A stretch of DNA of 7,623 nucleotides from Chloroflexota bacterium (GTDB lineage Bacteria > Chloroflexota > Dehalococcoidia > DSTF01 > JACRBR01). The stretch covers positions 1 to 7,623 of the forward strand of contig JAKAMA010000107.1 of NCBI GenBank assembly GCA_021813085.1, in the 5' to 3' direction. Shown piece by piece: positions 1-6,339 of this stretch. Every line of letters begins with the position of its first letter. Position 1 is the stretch's first letter. The notes below the pieces were generated by a model that made no database searches, was not told the origin of the DNA, and saw only the letters and a program-made list of their open reading frames with translations. The position numbers were made by a program, and so were the translations under genes.

Positions 1-2301
1 GCTGCGGTCGATGTCCTCCTCGCTGCCCGCGAACGTCGTGGGAATGCCACGCGCATCCGGCTCCGGGTCGATGCGCGCCATCCACGGGTGCATCTCGATG
101 TCGGCGAGCTGGGCGAGCCAGAGCAGCGTCGCGAGGTTGTTGACCAGCACGTACTCGCCATCGGCGTCGTTGTGGGCGGAGTACAGCATGACGCGCTCGA
201 CCCGGAAGTCCTTCGGGAACGCCTGCGGCCAGTGCTTCTGGTAGAAGTTCTTGCCATCGATGCCGTTGGGGTAGCGGTTGAGCGTGAGCGGGCGGTCGCG
301 CAGGTGCGGCAGGATGTACGGCGCGACGCGCGCGTAGTAGCGGACCAGCTCGCGCTTGGTGCGGGCAGGGTGCTCCTTCGTGGCGGGCCAGAAGGGCTTG
401 TCGAGATTGGTGAGCTTGATCCTGGCGCCGCCGACGTCGAGCGTGAAGGCGTCCTTCCGGTTGCCTGCGAGCTGATCGAGGACGGAGGCCACCGCGGACG
501 CCATCGAGCCATCGCTCGCGGTCGGCGCCGGGTCGGCGGCGATGACGTCGACGGCTGGCCGCGCCGCCGTCTCGCGGACGACAGTGCGCGGGTCGATGTC
601 GTCGCGGAGGCCCTGGAAGACCGGCGCGCGCAGGTTGCCGTCGCGCGTCCAGGCGCTGAACCGGACGCGGGCGACCAGCTCGGGCTGCACCCAGAAGCAG
701 CGCGCGGCCCTACCTCCGGCCCAGCGCCCACCGACGTCGGCCGGCGGGTCGGCGAAGGGCGCATCACCGCTGCGGAGCGCGCGGAGGCGCTTCGCCACCC
801 GTTCGAGCATGCGGTCGCTGAAGCCGGAGCCGACGCTCGCGGCGAAGCGCAGCGCGGCGCCGTCGTAGTAACCGACGAGGATGCCGCCGAAGGTGCGCTT
901 CCGCGCGCCCTCGCCCTCGGTGTAGCCGCCTACGACGAACTCCTGCTCCAGCGTGGCCTTCGCCTTCAGCCAGGAGCGGCTGCGCACGCCGGGCTCGTAG
1001 ACGCTGGCCGCGCGCTTGGCGACGACGCCTTCGAAGCCCAGGCCGACCGCCGATGCGTACATCCGATCGCCATCGTCCTCGACGTGCTCGACGTAGCGGA
1101 GGCGCGCGTCGCCGCCGAGGCGCCGGCGCAGGACCGCCTTGCGCTCGGCGCAGGGGACGCGGATCAGGTCGTAGCCATCGAGGTACAGGAGGTCGAAGAC
1201 GTAGTAGATGGCGGGTGTCTCGGCGGCGGCGCGGGCGACCTCTGCCGGGCGCGAGAGGTTGATGCGGCCCTGCAGGGCCTGGAAGTCCGGGGCCCCGTGC
1301 TCGTCGAGCGCGCAGATCTCGCCGTCCAGCACCGCGGCCCGCGCGTCCAGGCCGGCAAGCGCGTCGACAGCCTCCGGGTACTGCACGGTGATGGCGTTGC
1401 CGCGCCGGCTGCGCAACCCGACCTTGCCGTCGCGGACGAAGGCCAGCGCGCGCACGCCATCGAGCTTGGGCTCGAAGATCCAGCCGGTGCGCGAGAACGG
1501 CCCGGCGACGAGCGTCGGGAGCATCGGGCGAAGGGCTTTCGCGTCGGGGAACGGTGACTCGACCGCGCCGGGGTGCGGAGCCGCACCGGCGCCGGCGCGC
1601 GGCATGCGGCCCTCGCGCAGGTCGCGGACCGTGAGGCCGCTGATCACCGAGCGGTCCTCGTCGAGGACGTCGCGTGTCGAGGCGGATGCGTCGCGATGCT
1701 TGATCAGCAGCCACGCCCTGCCGTCGGCGTTGCGCTTGCCGCCCATGCGGACGAGCGTCCAGGAGCCGCGGAGCTTCCTGCCGCGCAGCGTGAACGAGAG
1801 TTTGCCGGCGGCGATGCCCTCGCGCATGCGGCGGCTGCCTTCGGCCCTGTCGCCCCACGAGTACACGCCGCCCTCGTCCGGGGTGTAGGTGCCGTTGTCC
1901 CAGACGATCACCTCGCCGGCGCCGTAGTTGCCCTGCGGGATGACCCCCTCGAAGCCTCCGTAGTCGAAGGGGTGGTCCTCCACCTGCGCGGCCATGCGCT
2001 TCTCCTTCGGGTCGAGCGAGGGGCCCTTCGGGACGGCCCAGGAGGCGAGGACGCCATCGACCTCGAGGCGGAAGTCCCAGTGCATGCGGGTGGCGCGGTG
2101 CTGCTGGACGACGAACGTGAGATCGCCGGCCCCGCCTGACACGCCGGCCGGCGCCGGACGGCCCGCGCGGCCAGACGGCCCGTCCGGGGGCTCCGGCGTG
2201 CGCCCGAAGTCGCGCTTCTGCCGGTAGGCGAGGAGGGCGTCGAGGTCGGGCGCGGCCTTCGGCGGGCGCTTCGGGCGAGCGGCGGCGGGCTGTTGAGGCA
2301 T
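1..2301 (-). CDS. ligD: Multifunctional NHEJ DNA ligase LigD (phosphoesterase-ligase-polymerase order), 3' end cut by window edge
   Basis: LigD processes and seals double-strand breaks in bacterial non-homologous end joining, normally recruited by Ku. The 767 visible residues show three modules. The 3'-phosphoesterase domain (about 60-200) carries QQHRAT, HWDFRLE and EDHPFDYGGFEG. H68, H74, D76, R78, H110 and Y114 match, at the same spacing, the six active-site residues known from Pseudomonas LigD. The ATP-dependent ligase domain (about 255-450) has the nucleophile motif EPKLDGVR (K279), DGEICALDE, VFDLLYLDG, FEGVVAKR and SWLKAK, followed by an OB-fold region to about 570. The LigD-type primase-polymerase domain starts near 615 (TNLDKPFWP, RPLTLNRYPNG, FYQKHWP). 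The window ends before the expected DLDP catalytic aspartates, so polymerase activity cannot be judged. The ATG at 2301 has no Shine-Dalgarno and no nearby in-frame upstream ATG. A flexible 60-residue Pro/Ala/Gly/Arg-rich tail precedes the first domain. No Ku gene is visible. Confidence 0.96.
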   Translation of the reverse strand, partial: MPQQPAAARPKRPPKAAPDLDALLAYRQKRDFGRTPEPPDGPSGRAGRPAPAGVSGGAGDLTFVVQQHRATRMHWDFRLEVDGVLASWAVPKGPSLDPKEKRMAAQVEDHPFDYGGFEGVIPQGNYGAGEVIVWDNGTYTPDEGGVYSWGDRAEGSRRMREGIAAGKLSFTLRGRKLRGSWTLVRMGGKRNADGRAWLLIKHRDASASTRDVLDEDRSVISGLTVRDLREGRMPRAGAGAAPHPGAVESPFPDAKALRPMLPTLVAGPFSRTGWIFEPKLDGVRALAFVRDGKVGLRSRRGNAITVQYPEAVDALAGLDARAAVLDGEICALDEHGAPDFQALQGRINLSRPAEVARAAAETPAIYYVFDLLYLDGYDLIRVPCAERKAVLRRRLGGDARLRYVEHVEDDGDRMYASAVGLGFEGVVAKRAASVYEPGVRSRSWLKAKATLEQEFVVGGYTEGEGARKRTFGGILVGYYDGAALRFAASVGSGFSDRMLERVAKRLRALRSGDAPFADPPADVGGRWAGGRAARCFWVQPELVARVRFSAWTRDGNLRAPVFQGLRDDIDPRTVVRETAARPAVDVIAADPAPTASDGSMASAVASVLDQLAGNRKDAFTLDVGGARIKLTNLDKPFWPATKEHPARTKRELVRYYARVAPYILPHLRDRPLTLNRYPNGIDGKNFYQKHWPQAFPKDFRVERVMLYSAHNDADGEYVLVNNLATLLWLAQLADIEMHPWMARIDPEPDARGIPTTFAGSEEDIDRS

Positions 2302-2310
2302 GGCACCGGC

Positions 2311-2340
2311 ATTGTGGGGGCTGGCGCGCCACCGCGACAA
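2311..2340 (-). promoter_or_regulatory. Possible near-leaderless promoter of ligD
   Basis: On the minus strand TTGTCG (2335-2340) and CACAAT (2311-2316) are separated by 18 bp. Each matches the sigma-70 -35 and -10 consensus at four of six positions. The -10-like box ends only 9 nt before the ligD ATG, so a transcript would start within a few bases of the start codon. That fits the absence of a Shine-Dalgarno sequence. In DNA this GC-rich two four-of-six boxes could occur by chance. Confidence 0.35.
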
Positions 2341-2404
2341 TCGCCACGTCCGGCGCGGATCGCCGACGCGCCGCGGCGAGAGAGTGCCCACGGCTGAGGC
2401 CCGC

Positions 2405-2421
2405 TATGCTTCCGGACGGAG
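2405..2421 (+). promoter_or_regulatory. -10-like box and Shine-Dalgarno deciding the start of the alpha-CTD-like gene
   Basis: TATGCT (2405-2410) resembles a -10 element but has no recognisable -35 box 16-18 bp upstream. GGAG at 2418-2421 is a Shine-Dalgarno match. It lies 3 nt before the ATG at 2425 and 6 nt before a second in-frame ATG at 2428. The second spacing is more usual, so translation may begin at 2428, one residue shorter. Confidence 0.35.
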
Positions 2422-2424
2422 ACG

Positions 2425-2916
2425 ATGATGGCCGACTTCCCGCTCCTGCCGCCCGGGACCCCACAGCAGTGGCAGTTCAGCGATTTCTCGCTCAGGGCGC
2501 AGCGCCAGATGGCCGACGCGGCGATCTACACGTACGAGAACCTGTGCGAATGCACGGAGGCGCAACTGCGCGCCGTCGGCGGGTTCGACGACGCGTGCAT
2601 GGCGGAGGTGAAGCAGCGGCTGGCAGAGCGTCGGCTCCATCTGGCGGAGGTCTCCGCGGATCTCTCGCCGCCCGCGCAGGGACGGGCCGGACGGTCGCGG
2701 CGGCGCGGGCCGGGGCCGCGGGCGTACAGGCCACCCGACGAGCAGGGCGGGGTGGACGCGCTCATCCGCCTCGAGATCCGGTTCCTGCTCGCACTCGGGC
2801 GTGTCGATGATGACGCGGTGGCGCGTCTCGCCACGCAGTACCGCTTCGACCAAGCCTACGTTGGCCGGCTGGTGCGGGAGGAGATGGCGAAGCGCCGCGC
2901 GCCGCCATCGCGGTAG
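2425..2916 (+). CDS. RNA polymerase alpha-CTD-like helix-hairpin-helix protein with putative C-terminal HTH
   Basis: Residues 17-76 of this 163-residue protein align without gaps to the C-terminal domain of RNA polymerase alpha. The pattern FSLRAQRQM...IYTYENLCECTEAQLRAV...AEVKQRLAERRLHL follows E. coli LTVRSANCLK...IHYIGDLVQRTEVELLKT...TEIKDVLASRGLSL. R24 corresponds to the key DNA-contact residue R265 and E61 to E302. Other DNA-contact positions differ: N268 becomes R, G296 becomes D, K298 becomes A and S299 becomes C. There is no alpha N-terminal assembly domain, so this is not rpoA. A Pro/Arg-rich linker (about 80-107) leads to a helical segment (110-156) whose DDAVARLATQYRFDQAYVGRLV stretch could be a helix-turn-helix. 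That part is inference. The gene diverges from ligD and converges on the GGDEF gene. A role as small DNA-binding regulator or polymerase accessory factor is plausible but unproven. Confidence 0.85.
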   Translation: MMADFPLLPPGTPQQWQFSDFSLRAQRQMADAAIYTYENLCECTEAQLRAVGGFDDACMAEVKQRLAERRLHLAEVSADLSPPAQGRAGRSRRRGPGPRAYRPPDEQGGVDALIRLEIRFLLALGRVDDDAVARLATQYRFDQAYVGRLVREEMAKRRAPPSR

Positions 2917-2922
2917 CACCGC
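2910..2922. terminator. Weak hairpin between convergent genes
   Basis: GCGGT (2910-2914) and ACCGC (2918-2922) form a 5-bp stem with a 3-nt loop over the stop codon of the plus-strand gene. The gap to the opposing gene is only 25 bp. No T-run follows on either strand. It may help separate the two convergent transcripts, but a stem this short is common at this GC content. Confidence 0.18.
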
Positions 2923-2941
2923 CGCGCCCTGCCGTGCCGAC

Positions 2942-5437
2942 TTACGCCGCGTAGCGTTCCCTGAAGTCGAACGCGAAGCTGACGTGGCCGCTCTCGCGCT
3001 CGATCTCGGCGATCGCGCCATCGTTCCAGAGGCGCAGGAAGGCGTCGACGGAGTGCGGGCAGAGGGTCTTGCCGCGCATCTGGATCAGCTCGGCGAGGGC
3101 GCGCTCAGGCGGCCAGGCGACCTTGTACGGGCGGTCGCTGGTGAGCGCGTCGTAGACGTCGGCGACGGAGACGATGCGGGCGGCGAGCGGGATCTCTTCG
3201 CCCTTGAGGCCGTGCGGATAGCCGCTGCCGTCCCAGCGCTCGTGGTGGTACATGGCGACCTGGCGGGCCACGTCGTAGAAGGGGCTGTTGCCGAGGAACT
3301 CGGCGCCGTACTCGGGGTGGCGCTTCATCACCTTCCACTCGTCGTCGCTGAGCTCGCCCGCCTTGATCAGGATGGAGTCAGGGATGCGGAGCTTGCCCAG
3401 GTCGTGGACGACGGCGCCGTAGCCGAGCGCTTCGAGTTGCTCATCATTGAGCCCCATCTGGCGGCCCAGGACGGCGGTGAAGGCCTTGATGCGATGGAGG
3501 TGGCGGCCGGTGTAGGGGTCGCGCGCCTCGGCGGCGTAGGCGAGGCGGAGGATCGCTTCGAGGTGCGCGTCTTTCAACTCGTCGTAGGAGTGCTTGAGCT
3601 CGACGTGCAGCGTCGCGATCTGCAGCGAGGGCGCGATCTGCCCGGCAACGCTGGCCATCAGGGCGAGGTCCTGGTCGCTGAAGGCGTGCGCGCGGCTGCT
3701 GCCGAAGTAGGCGAGCCCCTGGAGCCTGCCCTGCCAGACGAAGGGGACGATCGCGACGGTGCGGGTGCCGGTCTTGCGTGCGATCTCCCGCGCCGATGCG
3801 GGGATGAGACTGTTCTCCGCGGCATCCTCGATCACGAGGGGGCCCGTGACGGCGGCGAGGAAGCGCGCGGTCTCGGGGTCGGTGAGCTGGGGGCGCATGT
3901 CGCGCCAGGCACGCCCCACCTCAGCGACCGACTCGGGGCTCGCACCTGCGACCGGACGCGCGTAGAAGTTGCGCCGGAACGGCTGCATGCTCTCCGGGTC
4001 GACGGTATCGATGGTCAGCGAATCGACGTCGAACACCGGGGCGATGGCAGCGGCGAGGGCGCCGAGGCGGTCTTCGAACTCGCCGTCGCCGAACAGGAGC
4101 GCGCCGACGTCGGCGAGACGGGTGAGCTGGTCGCCCTGGCGCTTCGCGGCCTCGTAGACGTCGCAGTTACGGAGCGCGGCGGACACGAGGCGGCCGATGG
4201 CCTCCACCAGGTCCGTGGGCGGCGGCGGCGTGCAGGTGTGGCGGGCCGTCAGCGTGAGCATGCCTGCGCGCCGTCCGGGCACGGGGACGTTCAGGAGCCA
4301 GGTGCCGGGCTCAACAAGTGCACGATAGCGCTCGGCGAGCTGGTCATCAGCACTCACGTCGTCAACGTAGACGGCCGACGGGGAGGCCATTCCCATGCGT
4401 TCGAGCTCGTCGCGCGTGATGGGCTCGCGCGACTCGAGCAGCCGGTACGCCTGCCGCTTGTGCTCGTCGGCGACGTAGCCCGAGCGCAGGACCACCTGGC
4501 CCGTGTCGCCGACCAGCCGGATCGCGCACGTGTCGAGATCGAGGGCCGTGGCAACCGCGCGGACGATGTTCTCCAGGGTCTCCTGCGCATCGAGCGACTT
4601 GCCCATCGCCTCGCCGATGGTGAAGAAGACGTCCTGTGCATGGCGCTCGGCCGTGCGCTTGCTGACGGCAAGGGCGCGCGCCTTGGCGTCGTGCAGCGCG
4701 ATGTCCGCGTGGGCGATCAGGGTGTCGTCGGCGTCGCCGTCCTGCGGGTACCCGGCGACGCCCCAGGTGGCGTGGACGCCCAGGTGGCGGTTCAGCGGCG
4801 TCGCGTGCGCCGAGGCATCCGCCACGGCATCGGCGAGCGAGGCCGCGAGGGCGCCGGCGCGGTCGGATGGGCAGCCGGGAAGCACGACGGCGAACTCGTC
4901 GCCGCCGAAGCGGGCGACGATTCCGCGGTCGCCGACCGCCTCGCGCAGGGCCGCGGCGATGGCGGCGAGCGTGCGGTCGCCGGCGAGGTGGCCGAAGCGC
5001 TCGTTGACCTCCGTGAAGTTGTCGAGGTCGAGCAGGACGAGCGAGAGCGGGGTGCGGCTGGCGTGGGCGGCGGCAAGGTCGGCCCGCAGGCGTTCGCGGA
5101 GGTAGCGGTAGCTGTACAGGCCGGTCAGCTCGTCGTGCGAAGCGAGCTGTTCGAAGAGGACAGCCTGCTCGTGCTCGATGCGATCCCTGGCCCGGCCGCG
5201 CAGGTAGAACGCGGCGGCCCCCACGATGAGGGCGGAGAGGGTCGCCGCGGTGGCGACGCTCTCCCGGTCGGACGGCCTGCTCGTCACCAAGAAGCCGGCC
5301 GCGAGGGCAATGCCGCAGAAGGCGACGATGACGAGGGTGGCCCAGAAGCGGAGATCGGCGAGCCAGGCGCGGGCGGAAGGACGCGCCGGCGCCGCCAGGG
5401 TGCCAGGTGGATGATCGGCGATCGGCAACTGATCCAT
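2942..5437 (-). CDS. Membrane-anchored GGDEF-GAF-GAF-HD-GYP bifunctional c-di-GMP cyclase/phosphodiesterase
   Basis: The 831-residue product would synthesise c-di-GMP from two GTP (GGDEF) and hydrolyse it (HD-GYP). Two hydrophobic helices (about 31-53 and 60-79) with a short loop anchor it and leave all domains in the cytoplasm. The GGDEF domain (about 97-255) starts HDELTGLYSYRYL, has the metal-binding LLDLDNF and an intact RFGGDEF (motif 178-182). The RxxD inhibitory I-site is absent: both the Arg and Asp positions are Gly. Two GAF-like sensor regions follow (about 265-425 and 435-610). HD-GYP (about 625-815) is complete, with EARDPYTGRHLHR, VVHDLGK (HD at 678-679), RHPEYGAE, YHHERWDGSGYPHG and VADVYDAL. 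ATG 5437 was chosen because the only longer in-frame option is a TTG at 5542 adding 35 basic residues. A weak GAGG lies 12 nt upstream. The GAF ligands are unknown. Confidence 0.95.
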   Translation of the reverse strand: MDQLPIADHPPGTLAAPARPSARAWLADLRFWATLVIVAFCGIALAAGFLVTSRPSDRESVATAATLSALIVGAAAFYLRGRARDRIEHEQAVLFEQLASHDELTGLYSYRYLRERLRADLAAAHASRTPLSLVLLDLDNFTEVNERFGHLAGDRTLAAIAAALREAVGDRGIVARFGGDEFAVVLPGCPSDRAGALAASLADAVADASAHATPLNRHLGVHATWGVAGYPQDGDADDTLIAHADIALHDAKARALAVSKRTAERHAQDVFFTIGEAMGKSLDAQETLENIVRAVATALDLDTCAIRLVGDTGQVVLRSGYVADEHKRQAYRLLESREPITRDELERMGMASPSAVYVDDVSADDQLAERYRALVEPGTWLLNVPVPGRRAGMLTLTARHTCTPPPPTDLVEAIGRLVSAALRNCDVYEAAKRQGDQLTRLADVGALLFGDGEFEDRLGALAAAIAPVFDVDSLTIDTVDPESMQPFRRNFYARPVAGASPESVAEVGRAWRDMRPQLTDPETARFLAAVTGPLVIEDAAENSLIPASAREIARKTGTRTVAIVPFVWQGRLQGLAYFGSSRAHAFSDQDLALMASVAGQIAPSLQIATLHVELKHSYDELKDAHLEAILRLAYAAEARDPYTGRHLHRIKAFTAVLGRQMGLNDEQLEALGYGAVVHDLGKLRIPDSILIKAGELSDDEWKVMKRHPEYGAEFLGNSPFYDVARQVAMYHHERWDGSGYPHGLKGEEIPLAARIVSVADVYDALTSDRPYKVAWPPERALAELIQMRGKTLCPHSVDAFLRLWNDGAIAEIERESGHVSFAFDFRERYAA

Positions 5438-5524
5438 AGGCGCGGCGTGCCTCGTGACGTATTCCGTCCTGATTCGTATCGGCCGGCGGCGGGCGTTGCT
5501 GCATACGCGCCGGTGTGGCGATCG

Positions 5525-5536
5525 GGACAAATGTCC
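5525..5536. promoter_or_regulatory. 12-bp palindrome, possible operator upstream of the GGDEF gene
   Basis: GGACA and TGTCC flank a 2-bp AA centre, a perfect inverted repeat. It lies 12 bp past the stop of the 134-residue gene and about 90 bp upstream of the GGDEF/HD-GYP start. This is a common size and form for a dimeric repressor site. On the minus strand its TTGTCC half sits 19 bp ahead of TATGCA (5500-5505), a weak promoter candidate. No regulator can be assigned. Confidence 0.3.
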
Positions 5537-5548
5537 TACCAACAGGCG

Positions 5549-5953
5549 CTACGGTGCAAGCGCGTGGGTGCGCAGCGCGAGGCGGAAGCCGTCGCCGGCG
5601 AGCGCTCCCTCGGCGATCAGCCAGCCCGTCGCCGACGCGTAGGCGCCGGTACCGCCATCGACGTCGTATTCGAGGGCGAGGAGGAAGTCGGCGTCATCAT
5701 CGGCGCCAGCGTCCCGGACGCCGCCACCGGACAGAGTCGCGAAGACCTCGTCGCCGGCGATGCTGGTCAGCGTTATGTCGCCTTCTGCGGGCGCGCCGGT
5801 ACGGCCGATGTTCCACGCCAGGCCACCGGCCAGCAGCCAGGCGCCATCGTCGCTGCGTCCCTCGAGCGTGAGGATGCGGGTGCCATTGAGGAGGTCCTGG
5901 CGCTCCACGACATCACCGCTGATCTGGAGGTCGAGGGTAAGGGGCGCGGCCAT
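5549..5953 (-). CDS. Hypothetical beta-rich protein, 134 residues
   Basis: I do not recognise a named family with certainty. The product has no signal peptide or membrane helix and is acidic. It is built of alternating hydrophobic/polar segments suggesting antiparallel beta strands: LTLDLQISGDV, TRILTLEGRSD, AWLLAGGLAWNI, GDITLTSIAGDEVFATLSGG, DFLLALEYDVDGGTGAYASATGWLIAEG, GFRLALR. The GGTGAYASATG segment resembles the G-T-G-x-[FY]-x-x-A-x-G turn seen in small beta-barrel proteins such as DUF3224 or allene-oxide-cyclase-like barrels. That comparison is tentative. ATG 5953 is the natural start although no Shine-Dalgarno is visible. It lies 111 bp upstream of the GGDEF/HD-GYP gene on the same strand, so co-transcription is possible. 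The opposite strand is open here too, but the protein's regular strand pattern supports this frame. Confidence 0.7.
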   Translation of the reverse strand: MAAPLTLDLQISGDVVERQDLLNGTRILTLEGRSDDGAWLLAGGLAWNIGRTGAPAEGDITLTSIAGDEVFATLSGGGVRDAGADDDADFLLALEYDVDGGTGAYASATGWLIAEGALAGDGFRLALRTHALAP

Positions 5954-5988
5954 GGGGGCAGTGTGCCATGCGGACGGATGGCGGCAAG

Positions 5989-6044
5989 GTGGGAGGCTGG
6001 ATGTGGGAGGTGGGAGGTGGGATGTGGGATGTTGGATGTTGGGG
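5989..6044 (+). repeat. 7-bp G-rich tandem repeat, eight imperfect units, G-quadruplex pattern
   Basis: Eight consecutive heptamers read GTGGGAG, GCTGGAT, GTGGGAG, GTGGGAG, GTGGGAT, GTGGGAT, GTTGGAT and GTTGGGG. Within it, GGG runs at 6005-6007, 6012-6014, 6019-6021 and 6026-6028 are separated by loops of exactly 4 nt, a classical intramolecular G-quadruplex pattern. The array lies 36-91 bp upstream of the ATG of the minus-strand 134-residue gene. The G-rich strand is therefore the template strand for that gene and its mRNA leader would be C-rich. The 7-bp period is compatible with copy-number change by slippage. Confidence 0.9.
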
Positions 6045-6154
6045 ACGGCTGGTGGGCGAGTGCGCGCCGGGACGGGGCGCGCGCGTCGGGCACGAACGCC
6101 AGGGCGGCCGGCGTGTGCGCGGTGGTTGCAACGGTGCCTGGTCGTCGGAGAGGC

Positions 6155-6233
6155 GGACAGGTGCTATAGCCAGTTGCTTCCTGCGAATTCAGCAGCGCGC
6201 CTTCGTTCTGAGACGGGCTCTGAAGACCTGTCC
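6155..6233. other. 79-nt inverted-repeat element with nested hairpins, possible structured RNA or regulatory site
   Basis: Perfect 8-bp arms GGACAGGT (6155-6162) and ACCTGTCC (6226-6233) enclose 63 nt with further self-complementarity. CTGC (6181-6184) pairs with GCAG (6192-6195) over a 7-nt loop containing GAATTC. TTCTGAG (6206-6212) faces CTCTGAA (6218-6224), six pairs and one mismatch, over a 5-nt loop. GCTATAGC (6163-6170) is itself palindromic. Together they could fold as a multi-branched junction on either strand. It is not a tRNA: there is no T-arm next to the closing stem and no proper anticodon loop. I match it to no known riboswitch. Confidence 0.4.
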
Positions 6234-6289
6234 TTACGGGCCGGGCGCCGGGGCGCGTGGGACGTGTGGCGAGGTTGCGCTGTGCACGA

Positions 6290-6309
6290 GGGCGGGCGCG
6301 TGCCCGCCC
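6290..6309 (-). terminator. GC-rich hairpin downstream of etfA
   Basis: GGGCGGGC (6290-6297) and GCCCGCCC (6302-6309) form a perfect 8-bp stem with a 4-nt loop, starting 30 bp beyond the etfA stop on the minus strand. There is no T-run after it, so it would be a U-less terminator or an RNA-stabilising 3' hairpin. Position right after the last gene of the etf pair supports the call. Confidence 0.5.
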
Positions 6310-6339
6310 CGTTCGTCCGTGCTGCGCTGGGCCCGGCAG

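Larger units (their letters stand above)
5954..6339. other. 386-bp non-coding gap between etfA and the 134-residue gene
   Basis: I see no convincing gene here on either strand. It holds a 7-bp tandem repeat, a 79-nt inverted-repeat element, and a GC-rich hairpin just after etfA. It also includes the least GC-rich stretch of the neighbourhood (about 6160-6235). Open frames on the plus strand that cross it are extensions of antisense shadows of etfA and the GGDEF gene. It should contain the promoter and 5' leader of the 134-residue gene. GCTATA at 6163-6168 reads TATAGC on the minus strand and is a possible -10 box without a good -35. Confidence 0.6.

Noticed and set aside
88..1557. A 489-codon open frame on the plus strand opposite ligD.
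   Set aside because: The opposite strand encodes all LigD motifs in one frame; the plus-strand product is compositionally biased with no recognisable fold.
2154..2187. Inverted repeat CCGGACGG / CCGTCCGG with an internal ACGGCCCG direct repeat.
   Set aside because: It lies inside the ligD coding sequence for the low-complexity Pro/Gly/Arg tail; codon and composition bias are enough to explain it.
764..2464. A 566-codon minus-strand frame overlapping ligD in another phase.
   Set aside because: Arg/Pro/Gly-rich low-complexity translation; the ligD frame explains the region fully.
2404..3021. A 205-codon minus-strand frame covering the alpha-CTD-like gene.
   Set aside because: It overlaps the 3' end of the GGDEF gene in another frame and has no family features, while the plus-strand frame matches alpha-CTD and has a Shine-Dalgarno.
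2801..6169. A 1122-codon open frame on the plus strand opposite the GGDEF/HD-GYP gene and beyond.
   Set aside because: It is antisense to a gene with clear catalytic motifs, crosses a tandem repeat and non-coding DNA, and its product is a Val/Ala/Arg/Glu-rich sequence with no domain. Long antisense frames are expected at this GC content.
6155..6233. tRNA gene on either strand.
   Set aside because: The end stem is tRNA-like in length, but no T-arm adjoins it, the 7-nt loop lacks U33, and no D-arm can be drawn.
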